Source of the DNA: Montifringilla adamsi
Taxonomy: Eukaryota > Chordata > Aves > Passeriformes > Passeridae
Direction: 5' to 3'
Assembly (NCBI GenBank): GCA_017590115.1
Contig: JAGGNK010006448.1
Span: 14,199,860-14,263,859 of the forward strand
DNA: 64,000 bases
Made by a program: the position numbers and the translations under genes. How positions within the stretch are numbered: the stretch's first letter is position 1; every line of letters starts with the position of its first letter. Positions 24,454 through 34,640 of the stretch are shown here, in pieces. The notes below the pieces were generated by a model that made no database searches, was not told the DNA's origin, and was given only the letters and a program-made list of their open reading frames with translations.

Positions 24454-26962
24454 TCATGGAAGACATTTACCCCATGTGGGCTGGGGAAGAGAGGAGAGAC
24501 ACGAGTGTTCATGCTGGGGCTCAGGGCACTTGCAGGTGGCCAAACACTGGGCTGCAAGCAGAGCCTTTGCCCTCTGCACAACAGGTCCTCATGGGCTGTG
24601 GGCAGCTTCCTGAAGGCACCCGTGGTGCCCTGGTCTTGCCTCAGTGCCCCTCTCTGGGGGACACAGTGGAACAGCAGGATGCAGACAACTAGCTAAAAAG
24701 CTGCTCCTTATTCAAAAATACACATTCATATTTAGGGTAAACTTTCGTGACCAAGGTTTTTCCCTTTATGCCATTTTTCTTTCTCTGCTAAGTTGAAAGA
24801 CAAGGGTGTCTCTGCTAAGAAGTGAAGGCAGCTGGGCATGGCTGGGGAAGAGAGAAGTCAATCTCTGCACTTCCCTGCATCAGCAGGTAAAAGGGCTTTC
24901 AAATGTCAGTATTCTCATCCTTAATGACAGCAGCCTCTTTCAAAGGCTCTTTGACAGCAGCTCGATGAAAAGGGAGGATTCTTTCCTATTCATCCAACAC
25001 TTTACAGTACCATGCTTTGTGAAAGCTGTAAATACTTTTCAGTTGCAAAATGATTTTTTCTGTGGTTTTCCAAACCATAGACAGAGGAAAATTAATAAGA
25101 TAGACCTATTAAATTCTCCATATTGTACAAGAAAAAAATGATCTTACAATGTAAATGTAAAGGCCACTGGCAATTTCAACAGTTGATCTGTGATCAGGTA
25201 CAGAATGTTGGGTCTGTGTTTCTTCACCCCTCATGTAATTTGAATAGCAATGACATAGCCACTGCACTTTAATACTGTCTTGGTGATGAATGAAATGAAA
25301 AGAATTGCCAGCAAAATCTGCATCTTCTATTCTAGGGACACCTTGTTTCTTCAGTGGTTTTAAAACTCAATTTTTAAATGCATTAAGTTTAATCTAATCT
25401 GTAAAACAGCACATCCAAGAGCAAAGTTTGTACTGGAAAAGAAAGCAGCCTGATCTTTTCCAAATACATTAAACTGAAACCACTATGGAAGATTATAGCA
25501 ACCAGGAGCCTAGACAATCTGTCTGCTCAATAAATATCCTTGAAGACTACCATCCAGAAATTTTCAAGCTCTTCCATCCCATACAAAATACTGCTTTAAT
25601 GTACTGAAGGAGAAAAAATGGTTTAAATGAACTTTCATTAAAATCTTAATTAGTTAAAATGCATTTAATTTTCATTAATTTTCTCTGTTAACTATTATGA
25701 ATGTTTTTTCTTTAATTATATTTGATTTTATTCTATTTCTTCATATATTCTCCTGATTAATTCAGTTTGTGGTGCTTATAGGCTTAAGTGCAGCCTTCAC
25801 CACAGGACCATTTCTGGTCCTGCTATCAGCTGTGAATCCCATTCTCAAATGCATCACCAACTAGCAGTGTAAGGGCAGCTTGACTCCTGATATCTTTATT
25901 CACAGAGTAGAAAGCATTTGATAAACTCAAGATACTTCCACTTAGTCTCTGATCTTGAACCTTCACATTGTGTGTGTACACAGTGCAGGCTTTTATGCCA
26001 GACAATGATAAAGATGTTCAACAGCCTCCTTTTTTAATAAGGAGTCCTACATCAGCAACAGAAGTATAAAGTCCAGTGTAATGGTATGGCAAAATCCATT
26101 ATTTAACCTTAGGATTTCATATACTGCACCACTTGAGCTTTACCATTGCAGTCTATAAGGTAATAATAGTCATTTCAGTGAAATTGCAGCCTTGCAAAGC
26201 TCTGCCACAAACACAGTCTTCTTCACTGTAACACAAGATTTACAAGGCAATATATAGAACTGAAACATTTTAAAACCTGATGAGGATCTTTGAGGCAACA
26301 GAGCACTTTACAATAGTTAATGGTAGCAGATGGATGACAAAAATGAGTCATGATAATATGAGTTTTCTGTAGAGGTGTGGGCAAAACAGATGTTAAGTCT
26401 CTTTTTTCTTAATGCTCAAACAGATATTTTTTCCCAGTGTCTTCTTTAACCCAGATCTCGTTCCACTACAAATTCCCTTTTGCTCTTGCTGCTCTCTGCA
26501 CAGGAGGGCAGATGCTGCTCCCTTACTCCCAGTCTGCTTGCCACTGAGCAGGGTTTCTTGTGGGGTTGCAGGTCCCCACATGCACACAGGTTGCCCAGCA
26601 CAGGAGCAACAGCACATGGTGTTGACCCAAACCATGTGCCATGCTTTTGTGTCCTTTCCTGCTCTCACAGCCTGAATATTTAAGAGGAGAAAGGAAAACA
26701 CTGACCTGGTCCACCCAGGAGCCAAGGAACCTAGTGGTGTCACAAGCCACCTCACCAGCATCTCCCTCCCCTTCTCTTGCAGATGCTTTATCTTATCAAA
26801 GGTCTGCTCTCCTTGTTCTGTAATATACTCTACAAGCTAATACCCACAAGCCACCCTTAGATCAGCAATGGAAGGAAACAATTTAACAATGAAGAAATGG
26901 CTGATCCAAATTGTCACATTCTCCTTAAGGACAGTGGGTTTTGTACCTTATTGTCTGGGTTT
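24454..26962. other. Unique noncoding sequence, nothing recognised
   Basis: Two G+C-richer islands, at about 24450-24700 and 26450-26800, are open in several frames on both strands. Neither shows a family motif nor enough CpG to call a CpG island by eye. The stretch between is strongly AT-rich (25.2-26.4 kb). Confidence 0.45.
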
Positions 26963-27104
26963 GTTTGGTTTTTGTTTCCTTTTGTTTTCTTTTTTTTTTT
27001 TTTTTTTTTTGGGTTTTTTTTTTTTTTGGGGGGGGGGTTGTTTTTTCGGTGGTTTTTTTTTTGTTGGTTTTTTTTTTTTTTTGGCTTTTTTTTTGTTTGA
27101 GTTG
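26963..27104. repeat. T/G-rich low-complexity tract with a G10 run
   Basis: T-runs of 8 to 20 broken by GGG, a run of ten G at 27028-27037, and GGTGG/GGTT units. Many false frames are generated (Phe/Gly on plus; Lys/Pro/Asn on minus, 26914-27406), none a gene. Confidence 0.95.
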
Positions 27105-30100
27105 TTTTGCCTCTGGAAACAATGCCCATATTTTGTATTCCTCATGTCTGATGTGAAGTAGCAGTAACTTGATACGAAGGACATCTTGAAATATTCTGCC
27201 TTTGTGAATATGAATGTAGGAATCTGCAGAAACTGTGAATGAACATTTACAACAAACTGTGAGCCTCCTACTGATGCACTCAGATACAAAACAGGAGGCG
27301 AGAGAGGGAAGGAAAAGAGATGAATTTGTTTTCCTAGCAAACAGCTGTCTTCTTTAACAGAAGAAACTAAAAAGAAAACAGTGTGTGAAGAGGCCAAAAG
27401 CTGCATTAATTACACTATTTTTAGATGCTACAAGCACAATTTTGATAAACACTCTAAACTGTGAAAAAAATGTACTGTCAATGCAATTAAGTCTTTTTCA
27501 TGGTGCAGCATCATCAATGCATGTGCCTGCTGAGAATATATTGTAGGCTGTGCAATGCAGTTTCCCTTTGATTAATGATTCAAGGCAATCAGTAGGGACT
27601 ATACCAACTCCTGGGGGATGCCACAGCAAGCAAGCACAATGTCATCATTTAATTTCTTCTCTTGACCTACATTACAGAGTGAAGACTCAGTCACTATTAA
27701 GGGCCAAATTCCAGACATGGTTACAGAAAAGCAAGTCCCACAGGGTTAAGGCTAACACATACAGAGCTTAGGAGAAAAATTTGTGCTGGAGACTAATTCT
27801 TGGATATTTGGAGGGATGCTAATTATTTGTTTATTTAGATCAAGTGGAGGATATCAGAAGGTGACAGACTAACCCTTGAGCTACTTTTAATGGCCAGGCT
27901 GCTGTGAGTTACTCATACCAGAAAAGCAATTCCTCCAGCCAGGAAACAGCTAGATCTTGTTTCTTAGCTAGTTAGTATTTCTATTTAGCCAAAGCATGGC
28001 CTTAGAGCTGGTGTTCCATCAGGATAGACCTAGAAGTCAGCCTGAAATTATCCTTTTTGCTGGAGGCAGCCAGTAGTGACATCAGTCTGTCAGCTGCATT
28101 GCTCTCCTTCAGTGACATGAAGCCTTCCATTTCATGCCAGTGGGCAGTGACCATATTTATCTCATGAAGAATTCAGAGCTGAGTGAGGTAACGCTGCAGA
28201 TTTGGTTTCATAGCCTTCAGCACTTAGAAAACACTAGGAAGCTCAAAATGCTATAGCACCTCTTTCAAACATCATTTTCTACTGTTTGGGAAGCAAAACT
28301 GCCCTCTGCTTCCTGAACCAGCTCTCTGTACAGTATTTATTCTTTCCCAAGGACTCCGTTATTGTCTTCAAGTACATCATTGTTTCAAGCAAGGATAAGT
28401 GAAAGGCCAACATTAGCAATGTTGCCAACAGCGGTGCTACTCTGACATGCTGAAATTTTCTACAGTGAGGAAAAAGCTCATCTGCGCTAGAGGCATCATT
28501 TTCTCCAGAGCTAACTGTTTGGAATATATTTCCTGAATAATAAAAGGGCATCTCTATGTGCAAAAGCTATTTTCAGCTTTGACTTCATTTATAAACTCAC
28601 AACATCTCCACTATTTTCATTTTTCCCATAAGGGGAAATGAAGATTCAAGAATAGATATGATGGATGCTAGTCACAATACTTTCTGAACTCCAGAAAGCT
28701 GCCCAGACACTTCAGAATGAAAATTTACATGACATGAAATGGAAAAAAGAATATAAATTCTTTGATACGTGAGAGTGCAGATGAGAATAATTCTGGCTGT
28801 AGTGGAAGTCAGTTTAAGCAGCTTCACTGGGTTGTTAAACAGAAACACACCCACCAGTGGAAGCTTAACATTTTTGCTAAGTAAAAGTAGTATAAAACTT
28901 TCTACTTTTCCTGTCTTTAAAGGAAATAATATAAATCCCTATGATGTTGCTTTTGAAATGTCCACAGAGTCATGTACACTGAAAATTGACTTCAAATTTG
29001 TGAATTGCCACCCATTAAGTCCTTCCTCTGAGTATGGTCATAAAAAATATCCAGAACAAAACAGCACACTCTGTTCTTAGGAAGCCCACAAGGAGCTACT
29101 TCTAGCCTAGCATAAAACAATTCAGGCAGCAATACTAGTACTCTGAGGAATGTCTACTAAATTTGAAATTGACCAAAACTTGCAAAGACGTGTATTATTC
29201 GGAACATTAAAAAAAAAAATAAAAATTGTACTTTCAACTTTTAATGCATAAGAAAGTTGTTTTAAAATTTGCTAAGTCACAGCATCTTTTATGTACTTAT
29301 AGGCTGTTCATCAGATATCATGGGCTGCCATGGTTTTCCTTACCTTCAAACCAGAGATGGCTTAGTGCCTGCGCCTTTCCAAATAGAGTGGCACATAAAG
29401 ATCACTATCTCACAGAACGAGTCTTCAATTAATCACTTTTTAAGCTTTATATGTTACATGAACCCAGTTATTTCTGTTGCTGAATCCATATAACTGGTAT
29501 GTACTTCTTGAATTACTAAATCTTCTGAGCTACTTAAGGGGAATTAGAGCATAAGGCATAAAAATACAACTTTCATTTTATTATTCCCATCCTCATGTAT
29601 CTCTCTCTCTTTACATAAAGAAGTGTTCCATTATCCCTGAAAACAGTAAAACTTTTAGCCCTCAAAATCTAGATTTCAAAATCCTTTGAGCACTTGGAAC
29701 TGTGCTTCCAATCTTAAGCAGTACTGGTGTAAGACTGAGAGAGCTAAGAAGTAAAGTTAATTTATTGGCAGGCAATCTCTATTCCAAGGATTTCAATTAC
29801 TCATTAACTACTTCATATAAAAGCAGGTCCTTAGACCAAGCATAAGAAGCAATGTATCCCATTTGTTGTCCTCCCTTTGTGAGCCCTACCAGCTAAGGAC
29901 CTCTGTCCTCAACAATTACAAGATTTAATTGGACCACTTTCAGCAGGAGAAAGGAGAGCAAGCCACTCAGTCTACATCACAGACCTCTATTCCCTGCAGA
30001 CATACTTTAAGCACTTAAATCCCTCATTAGCAAGACCTTAAATGTGTATTTTGCCATTGGAAAAACAACTAAGAAGCAGCCAATCTAATTTTAAGAATAA

Positions 30101-31510
30101 ATTGGCTAGTCTTATTTTTAATAATGGAGGACTAAGTGTTCTTTAGAAGAGTTCTTTTGCTTCTCTGACTGTAGAGAAAATCTGGGTGTGTTCCTGGAGC
30201 AAGAACTCCTTTCCCTGAACTCTGTTGCTGCTGCCTTCCTGTCTCATGTCTACATTCATCCTCCCCACAGTCACTGGACTGGAGAAGCACAATTTGATAA
30301 AAATCAAAACTGATAAACTGTCTACCTGATCAAGTGCTTTGATGTCCTTAGAGACCAAAATTCAAGGCCTTAATAGGAAGAATATAAAACTTAGTGACCA
30401 CCTAGATAGGGTGGCAGTACTAACTGCTATCCCATGGGAGCTTGGGGGCAGAAAGGCCAGCAGATGGGAGAACAGTAATTATCTTTTTGAAGATTCACAT
30501 TGTTATGTCACACAGAGATCACATTTTTACAAGGCCATTGATGAGTACATCCTGAAGCAGCTCTGAAGGCTGCCCACAAGCCAGGACACTTCTCTTAACC
30601 TTGTCCTCACTATCACATGAGTGACTTGGCTCAAAACTGCACATGTGAATCAAGATAAACTCTGCGCTTACAAGAGCAACAAAAGACAAAGGGTAACACC
30701 ATAATTTTGCTCTATTTCAGGAGGTAGAGCCATGCAAAGACAGAGAAACTTGTTTAAAATGAACAGCTAAGAGAATTAAAACCTGACAGTCAGTATGGAG
30801 ATTGTTGAAGGAGCAAAACTGATGAATGCATACCACAGATTTTTTTTTGAAGGTATTTTTAGAAAGGGTAGAAAACTCATGATGACAGAACAGCAAGTTA
30901 GGGAGGTAATTAGAAACAAGTAGTTTCTAATTTGACAAAGCTGTGTCAAACCTAAGAAAAATGAAGTTATCATGAACCCTGGCAGATTAACTATGAAAAC
31001 ACAACAAAGAGGGCCCAAAATAGGGTTTGAAGAGCAACTGTCAAAGGGAATTAAACAAAATATAAAATCTTTCTTCAAGCATATCAATAGCAAGAAGTGT
31101 TGAAAAGTCTGTAAGGCAAACAGTTGATCAGAGTACTCAAGAGCAACATGACAAAGGACAGAATTGCAAAGAATAAAGTAAGTTATTTGTATTAGTACTC
31201 ACTGTAAAAAAAAAAAAAACTGGGCAGAATTCCATGCTGAAATTTCTATTTTGGGTAGCCTCTGTAAAGGATACTTCTAAATTCTGTCATATTTTACAGT
31301 TACTTTAAAGCAATGAGTAGTAACTTGCAAAACCCCTCTAGCATACAGTAAGCAGTTCAAAGAGAAATCAGGGATGAAATCAGTATTTACCAGCAGTAGT
31401 GAGTAACCTTCCCATACAAAGCTGTCAAAATACTTGGAAAGAGTAAGTGCAAATTGAGTTTTTCAGAGCTGGTTAGGTGATAATTAGATTTGCATACCCA
31501 AAGAAAAACA
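27105..31510. other. Unique AT-rich noncoding sequence, nothing recognised
   Basis: Over 4 kb with no recognised element. A short poly(A) run lies at 31206-31219. Frames of about 100 codons, such as 28769-29080 (+) and 30776-31093 (-), show no domain and have no supporting context. Confidence 0.5.
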
Positions 31511-31948
31511 ACAGAGGTGGTGAAGGGCCTAGAGCACAAGTCTTATGAGGAACAGCTGAGGGAGCCGGTGTTGTTTAGCATGGAGAAAAATAGACTAGGA
31601 ATGGCACCTTAAGATTCTCTACAACTGCTTGACAGGAGATTGTAGCAAGGTAAGGGGTCATTCTCTTCTCACAGGTAACAAGGGACAGGACAAAAGCAAA
31701 TAGCCTCAAGTGGGGCCAGGAGAGGTTTAGATTAGGTAGGAAAAATTTCTTCAACAAAGAGTTATCAAGCACTGGAACATGTTGCCCAAGAAGTGGTGGA
31801 GTCACCATCCCTGGAGGTATTTAAAAGATGTGCAGATGTGGCACTTAGGGACATGGTTTAACGGTGGAATTGGCAGAGTTAACTATATGGTTGGACTCAA
31901 TGATCTTACAGGTCTTTTCCACCCTAAATGGTTCTCTGATTCTATATA
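31511..31948 (+). mobile_element. CR1 LINE fragment, ORF2 3' part and 3' end
   Basis: Sense-strand CR1 remnant. The first part (tgaagggcctagag..., gaggaacagctgagg) matches the ORF2 C-terminal region, where GLE...YEE.L.E.G and HWN-type motifs are normally read. A cactggaac...ccaagaagtggtggagtca phrase follows (31770-31805). The 3' end has a tggttggactcaatgatctt core and finishes in gattctat at about 31948. It is 5'-truncated, as is usual for CR1, with several frame breaks. It is a different CR1 subfamily from the copy at 48207, judging by the 3' core (ggactcaatgatctt against gaactagatgatctt). Confidence 0.93.
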
Positions 31949-32805
31949 ACAAAAATTCATAAGGGTTGATGAAAGAGACCTTATATTTTAAGAATACAGA
32001 TGTAATGTTATCTTCATCAGTAAGAATATGACTAATCTATCTTTCAATACTTGAATAATAATTTATGTGGTGTAAGAATTTCAGCCCCCATGTCCCTCAC
32101 AGCACACTCCTTGAGACACTAATTTTGGATTATTAATTTAATGGAAGATTGAATGCAACAGGTTACAAGAAAAAAAATACGTTATCTTTCAAAGCAAAAT
32201 AAAAATACTGTAAGAAATAGTGCCAAAATGCCTACCGGAAAAAAGGTTACCTCAAAGTCTTTGAGGTAATTTTAATGTCTTTCCTTTTGTGTGTTGGAGT
32301 GTCTTCCTCTAAACTGTTTGTTCCTTTCCTTGGTGCAGGTTTACCTAAATGACCTGAACTTGGAAAAAAAATTGCTAGAAATGACCTAGCAAAGAGATAA
32401 TTTTTTTTGTGTGTTGCACTTTGGTCTTATTCTCAATATGTTGAAAAATTGTATTTCTCAATGTATTTACAGCCTTTTCAGAGCAGCACTCTCAAAGTGA
32501 TATTGCTCACCATTTGTACCCAGATGTCTGCTTGTATGGACAAAGGGGATGTCAGAGCCAATGCATTTTCCAGGACCAATCTTCATCCCATTTCCTTCCC
32601 CTGAACTATGCACATTGGACTTTTCCTCTCAGAAATCTGAGTGAGATCTATCTTGCCTAACTATAGCTATCTACAAGTTTCATTCTTATAATTTCTCTTA
32701 ATAATATCATCATTGTGCAAGTCCAAGGATTCATCTGATTTTGTATTCTGTTTCTGTCAATGGTTATAGCCACCCACTGGATGAGACTGAAAACAGGGAC
32801 AACCA
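31949..32805. other. Unique sequence containing a 23-bp palindrome
   Basis: AT-rich single-copy-looking sequence between two CR1 copies. It contains the inverted repeat at 32247-32269. No gene or other element recognised. Confidence 0.5.
32247..32269. repeat. Near-perfect palindrome, 11-bp arms and 1-nt centre
   Basis: The left arm TTACCTCAAAG (32247-32257) is the exact reverse complement of CTTTGAGGTAA (32259-32269), with a single T between. The match stops at both outer edges. It could be a dyad protein-binding site, a short hairpin, or chance. Nothing beside it indicates a transcript. Confidence 0.9.
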
Positions 32806-32945
32806 CACAGAACCATAAGAATGGTGTGGGTTGGAAGGAACCTTGAAAGACCATCTAATAAAACTCTGCCATGGGCAGGCACAGCTTTCACTAGATCACT
32901 AGATCAGGGTTGCTCAGAGCCCCATCCATAACCTTACCTGAACAG
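32806..32945 (-). mobile_element. CR1 LINE 3' terminal fragment
   Basis: Antisense CR1 3' end. On plus it reads agaatggtgtgggttggaagg, then a ctgccatgggcaggcacagc block and gttgctcagagccccatcc, in the order expected for reversed CR1. It is only about 140 bp long, with a small duplication of cactagat at about 32891-32906. It abuts an older CR1-like sequence. Confidence 0.88.
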
Positions 32946-33313
32946 GATTCCCCTGAGTACCTTCCTAGCTTCCAGATGTTTTCCACTGTAGTAATTTACA
33001 GAGCCTGATGTTACTAACCCCATCAGAAGCTTCTTCCAAGCACTTGTCCATTTCCTCCTAGAGACCATGTAACCTTCAATTACTCATAACATTGCTTATC
33101 AGCAAGCTCCTTGGTTCTAATTCCAATCCCATAAAAATATTTCATTTTTTATGTTTTGTAATGGGCTTCTCAGATTAATTTAATGCCCCTAGTTCTTGTA
33201 TTTGAAGAGGCAGCATGCAGTGTCTCCTTTTGCCATGGCACTCATGATTTTGGAATTATTATATGCCTGTCTCCTCCATGTCCACCATCTCTATGTCATC
33301 TATTTGTGTCATC
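32946..33313 (-). mobile_element. Old CR1-like LINE sequence, part 1 (left of LTR)
   Basis: The order gtccatttcctcctagagacc, tgcccctagttcttgtatttg and gccatggcactcatgattttgg resembles an ancient antisense CR1-type LINE as seen in other amniotes. The match is from memory and approximate. The element appears to resume beyond the LTR at 34341, so it was probably interrupted by the LTR insertion. Confidence 0.5.
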
Positions 33314-34340
33314 TGTTGTGGGTTAACCTTGGCTGGCTGTTGGGTGCTTGCCAAACTGCTGTATCATTTCCATCTCTGTAAAAAGGACAGGGGACAAAAT
33401 CGGAAAAAAATTTAACAAAAGCTAATGGGTAAAAATAAGGACAGGGAGAGATCACACTTCATTTTTTGTTGTGGGAGAAACTTGACTTAGGGAAATTAAT
33501 TTAATTTATTGACAGTTAAACACAGTATGATAGTGAGAAATAAGATAAAATCTAAAAACTTCTTCCCCTCTCCCTTTTCTTCCCAGGCTTATCTTCCCTG
33601 CAGACATCTCTACCTTCTCCCCTGTGAGCAGAACAGGAGCATGGGGAATGGGGATTTCAGTCAACCCCTTGTGCATTTGCTCTGCTGCTCCTTGCTCCTC
33701 ACACTCTTCAAGCATGGGGTCACTCTCATGTTTGAAGGGACACAGTCCTTCATTAACTGCTCTTAGCGAACCCCTTCCACTGGGTGCAGTCCTTCAGGAA
33801 CAGGCTGCTCCAGTGAGGGTCCCCCTTAGGGTCACAAGTCCTTCCAGAAAACCTGCTTGACCACGGGTTCTTCTCTCCGTGGGCTCACAGGTTCTGCCAG
33901 GACCCTGCTCCAGCATGATCTTCCCATGGAGTCATAGCCTCCTTTGGGTACCCCACCTGCTCTGGCACGGGGTCCTCCAGATATCTGCTCCACCCTCCAT
34001 GGAGCGCAGGGGCTCACCATGGAGTGCAGAGGAGTCTGTGCTCCGGTGCCTGGATCATCCCCTCCCTCACATTCTTCATGTATTCACAGCTGCCTCTCTC
34101 ACATATTCTCACAGTGCTCTCCCAGACGCTGTTTCCCAACAGTTTTTGCCCTTTCTGAAATACATTAACTCAGAATCATTACCATCATCACAAGAGGGCT
34201 TGGTCTCCAGTGGCAGGTCTGTCTTGGAGCCAGGTGACATTGGCTCTATCAGACACAGGGGAACCTTCTGGCATCTTCTCAGAGAAGCCACCTCCGCAGT
34301 TCACCCTACTACCAAAACTTTGCAGTGAGACTGCAATACA
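33314..34340 (-). mobile_element. Solo LTR of an avian endogenous retrovirus
   Basis: A 1,027-bp LTR bounded by TG (tgttgtgggttaacc at 33314) and CA (caataca ending 34340). Its interior has the repeated gtgcagtccttcagg, gctccag and acctgctccagc-type phrases known from a common avian LTR family. Orientation is minus: a polyadenylation signal AATAAA is read on minus at 33510-33505, about 190 bp from the U5 end. No internal retroviral sequence adjoins either side, so it is a solo LTR from recombination. Flanking pentamers (gtcatc and gatgg) do not match, so no target-site duplication is visible. The 149-codon plus frame at 33879-34328 is inside the LTR and is not a gene. Confidence 0.9.
33505..33510 (-). 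promoter_or_regulatory. LTR polyadenylation signal AATAAA
   Basis: Read on the minus strand within the solo LTR. It sets the U3-R-U5 orientation. Activity today is unknown. Confidence 0.6.
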
Positions 34341-34640
34341 GATGGACAGCCCACCAAGTCACAGCTTGTATGGAAGCTGTTCCCCACCTTTGACTGTTCA
34401 TTGGCTTTTCCTGAATATTTCCCTTTCTGCAACATGACCTTTTTGAGAAGAGAGAATATGAATACAGTGTTCAAGATATGGATGAACCACAGACCTGCAA
34501 ACATACACTTTTCTTTTATAGTTTTCTACACGTACACATGTTCTTTTATAGTTTTCTGTTATTTTCCTATCAATTCCTAGCACTTGATTCTTTCTGATTG
34601 TTACTGAGATGGTAGGTCCATAAAAACAACTGTCATAATC
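34341..34640 (-). mobile_element. Old CR1-like LINE sequence, part 2 (right of LTR)
   Basis: Beyond the LTR, phrases such as acagtgttcaagatatggatgaacc and cctatcaattcctagcacttg resemble the next 5' part of an antisense ancient CR1-like element. This fits the part left of the LTR. The copy is heavily diverged. It includes a 30-bp internal tandem duplication (34511-34557). Confidence 0.5.
34511..34557. repeat. Tandem duplication with 30-bp period
   Basis: The 17-bp string ttcttttatagttttct occurs at 34511-34527 and identically at 34541-34557, separated by an acacgtacacatg spacer. Confidence 0.93.

Noticed and set aside
26868..27406. Several frames on both strands (Phe/Gly on plus, Lys/Pro on minus).
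   Set aside because: Products of the T/G-rich low-complexity tract at 26963-27104.
33300..33313. Possible target-site duplication for the solo LTR (gtcatc against gatgg).
   Set aside because: The two are not direct repeats; the partial reverse complement (catc/gatg) is not what integrase produces.
33879..34328. A 149-codon plus frame in a G+C-rich stretch.
   Set aside because: Lies inside the solo LTR and on the strand opposite to its transcription sense.
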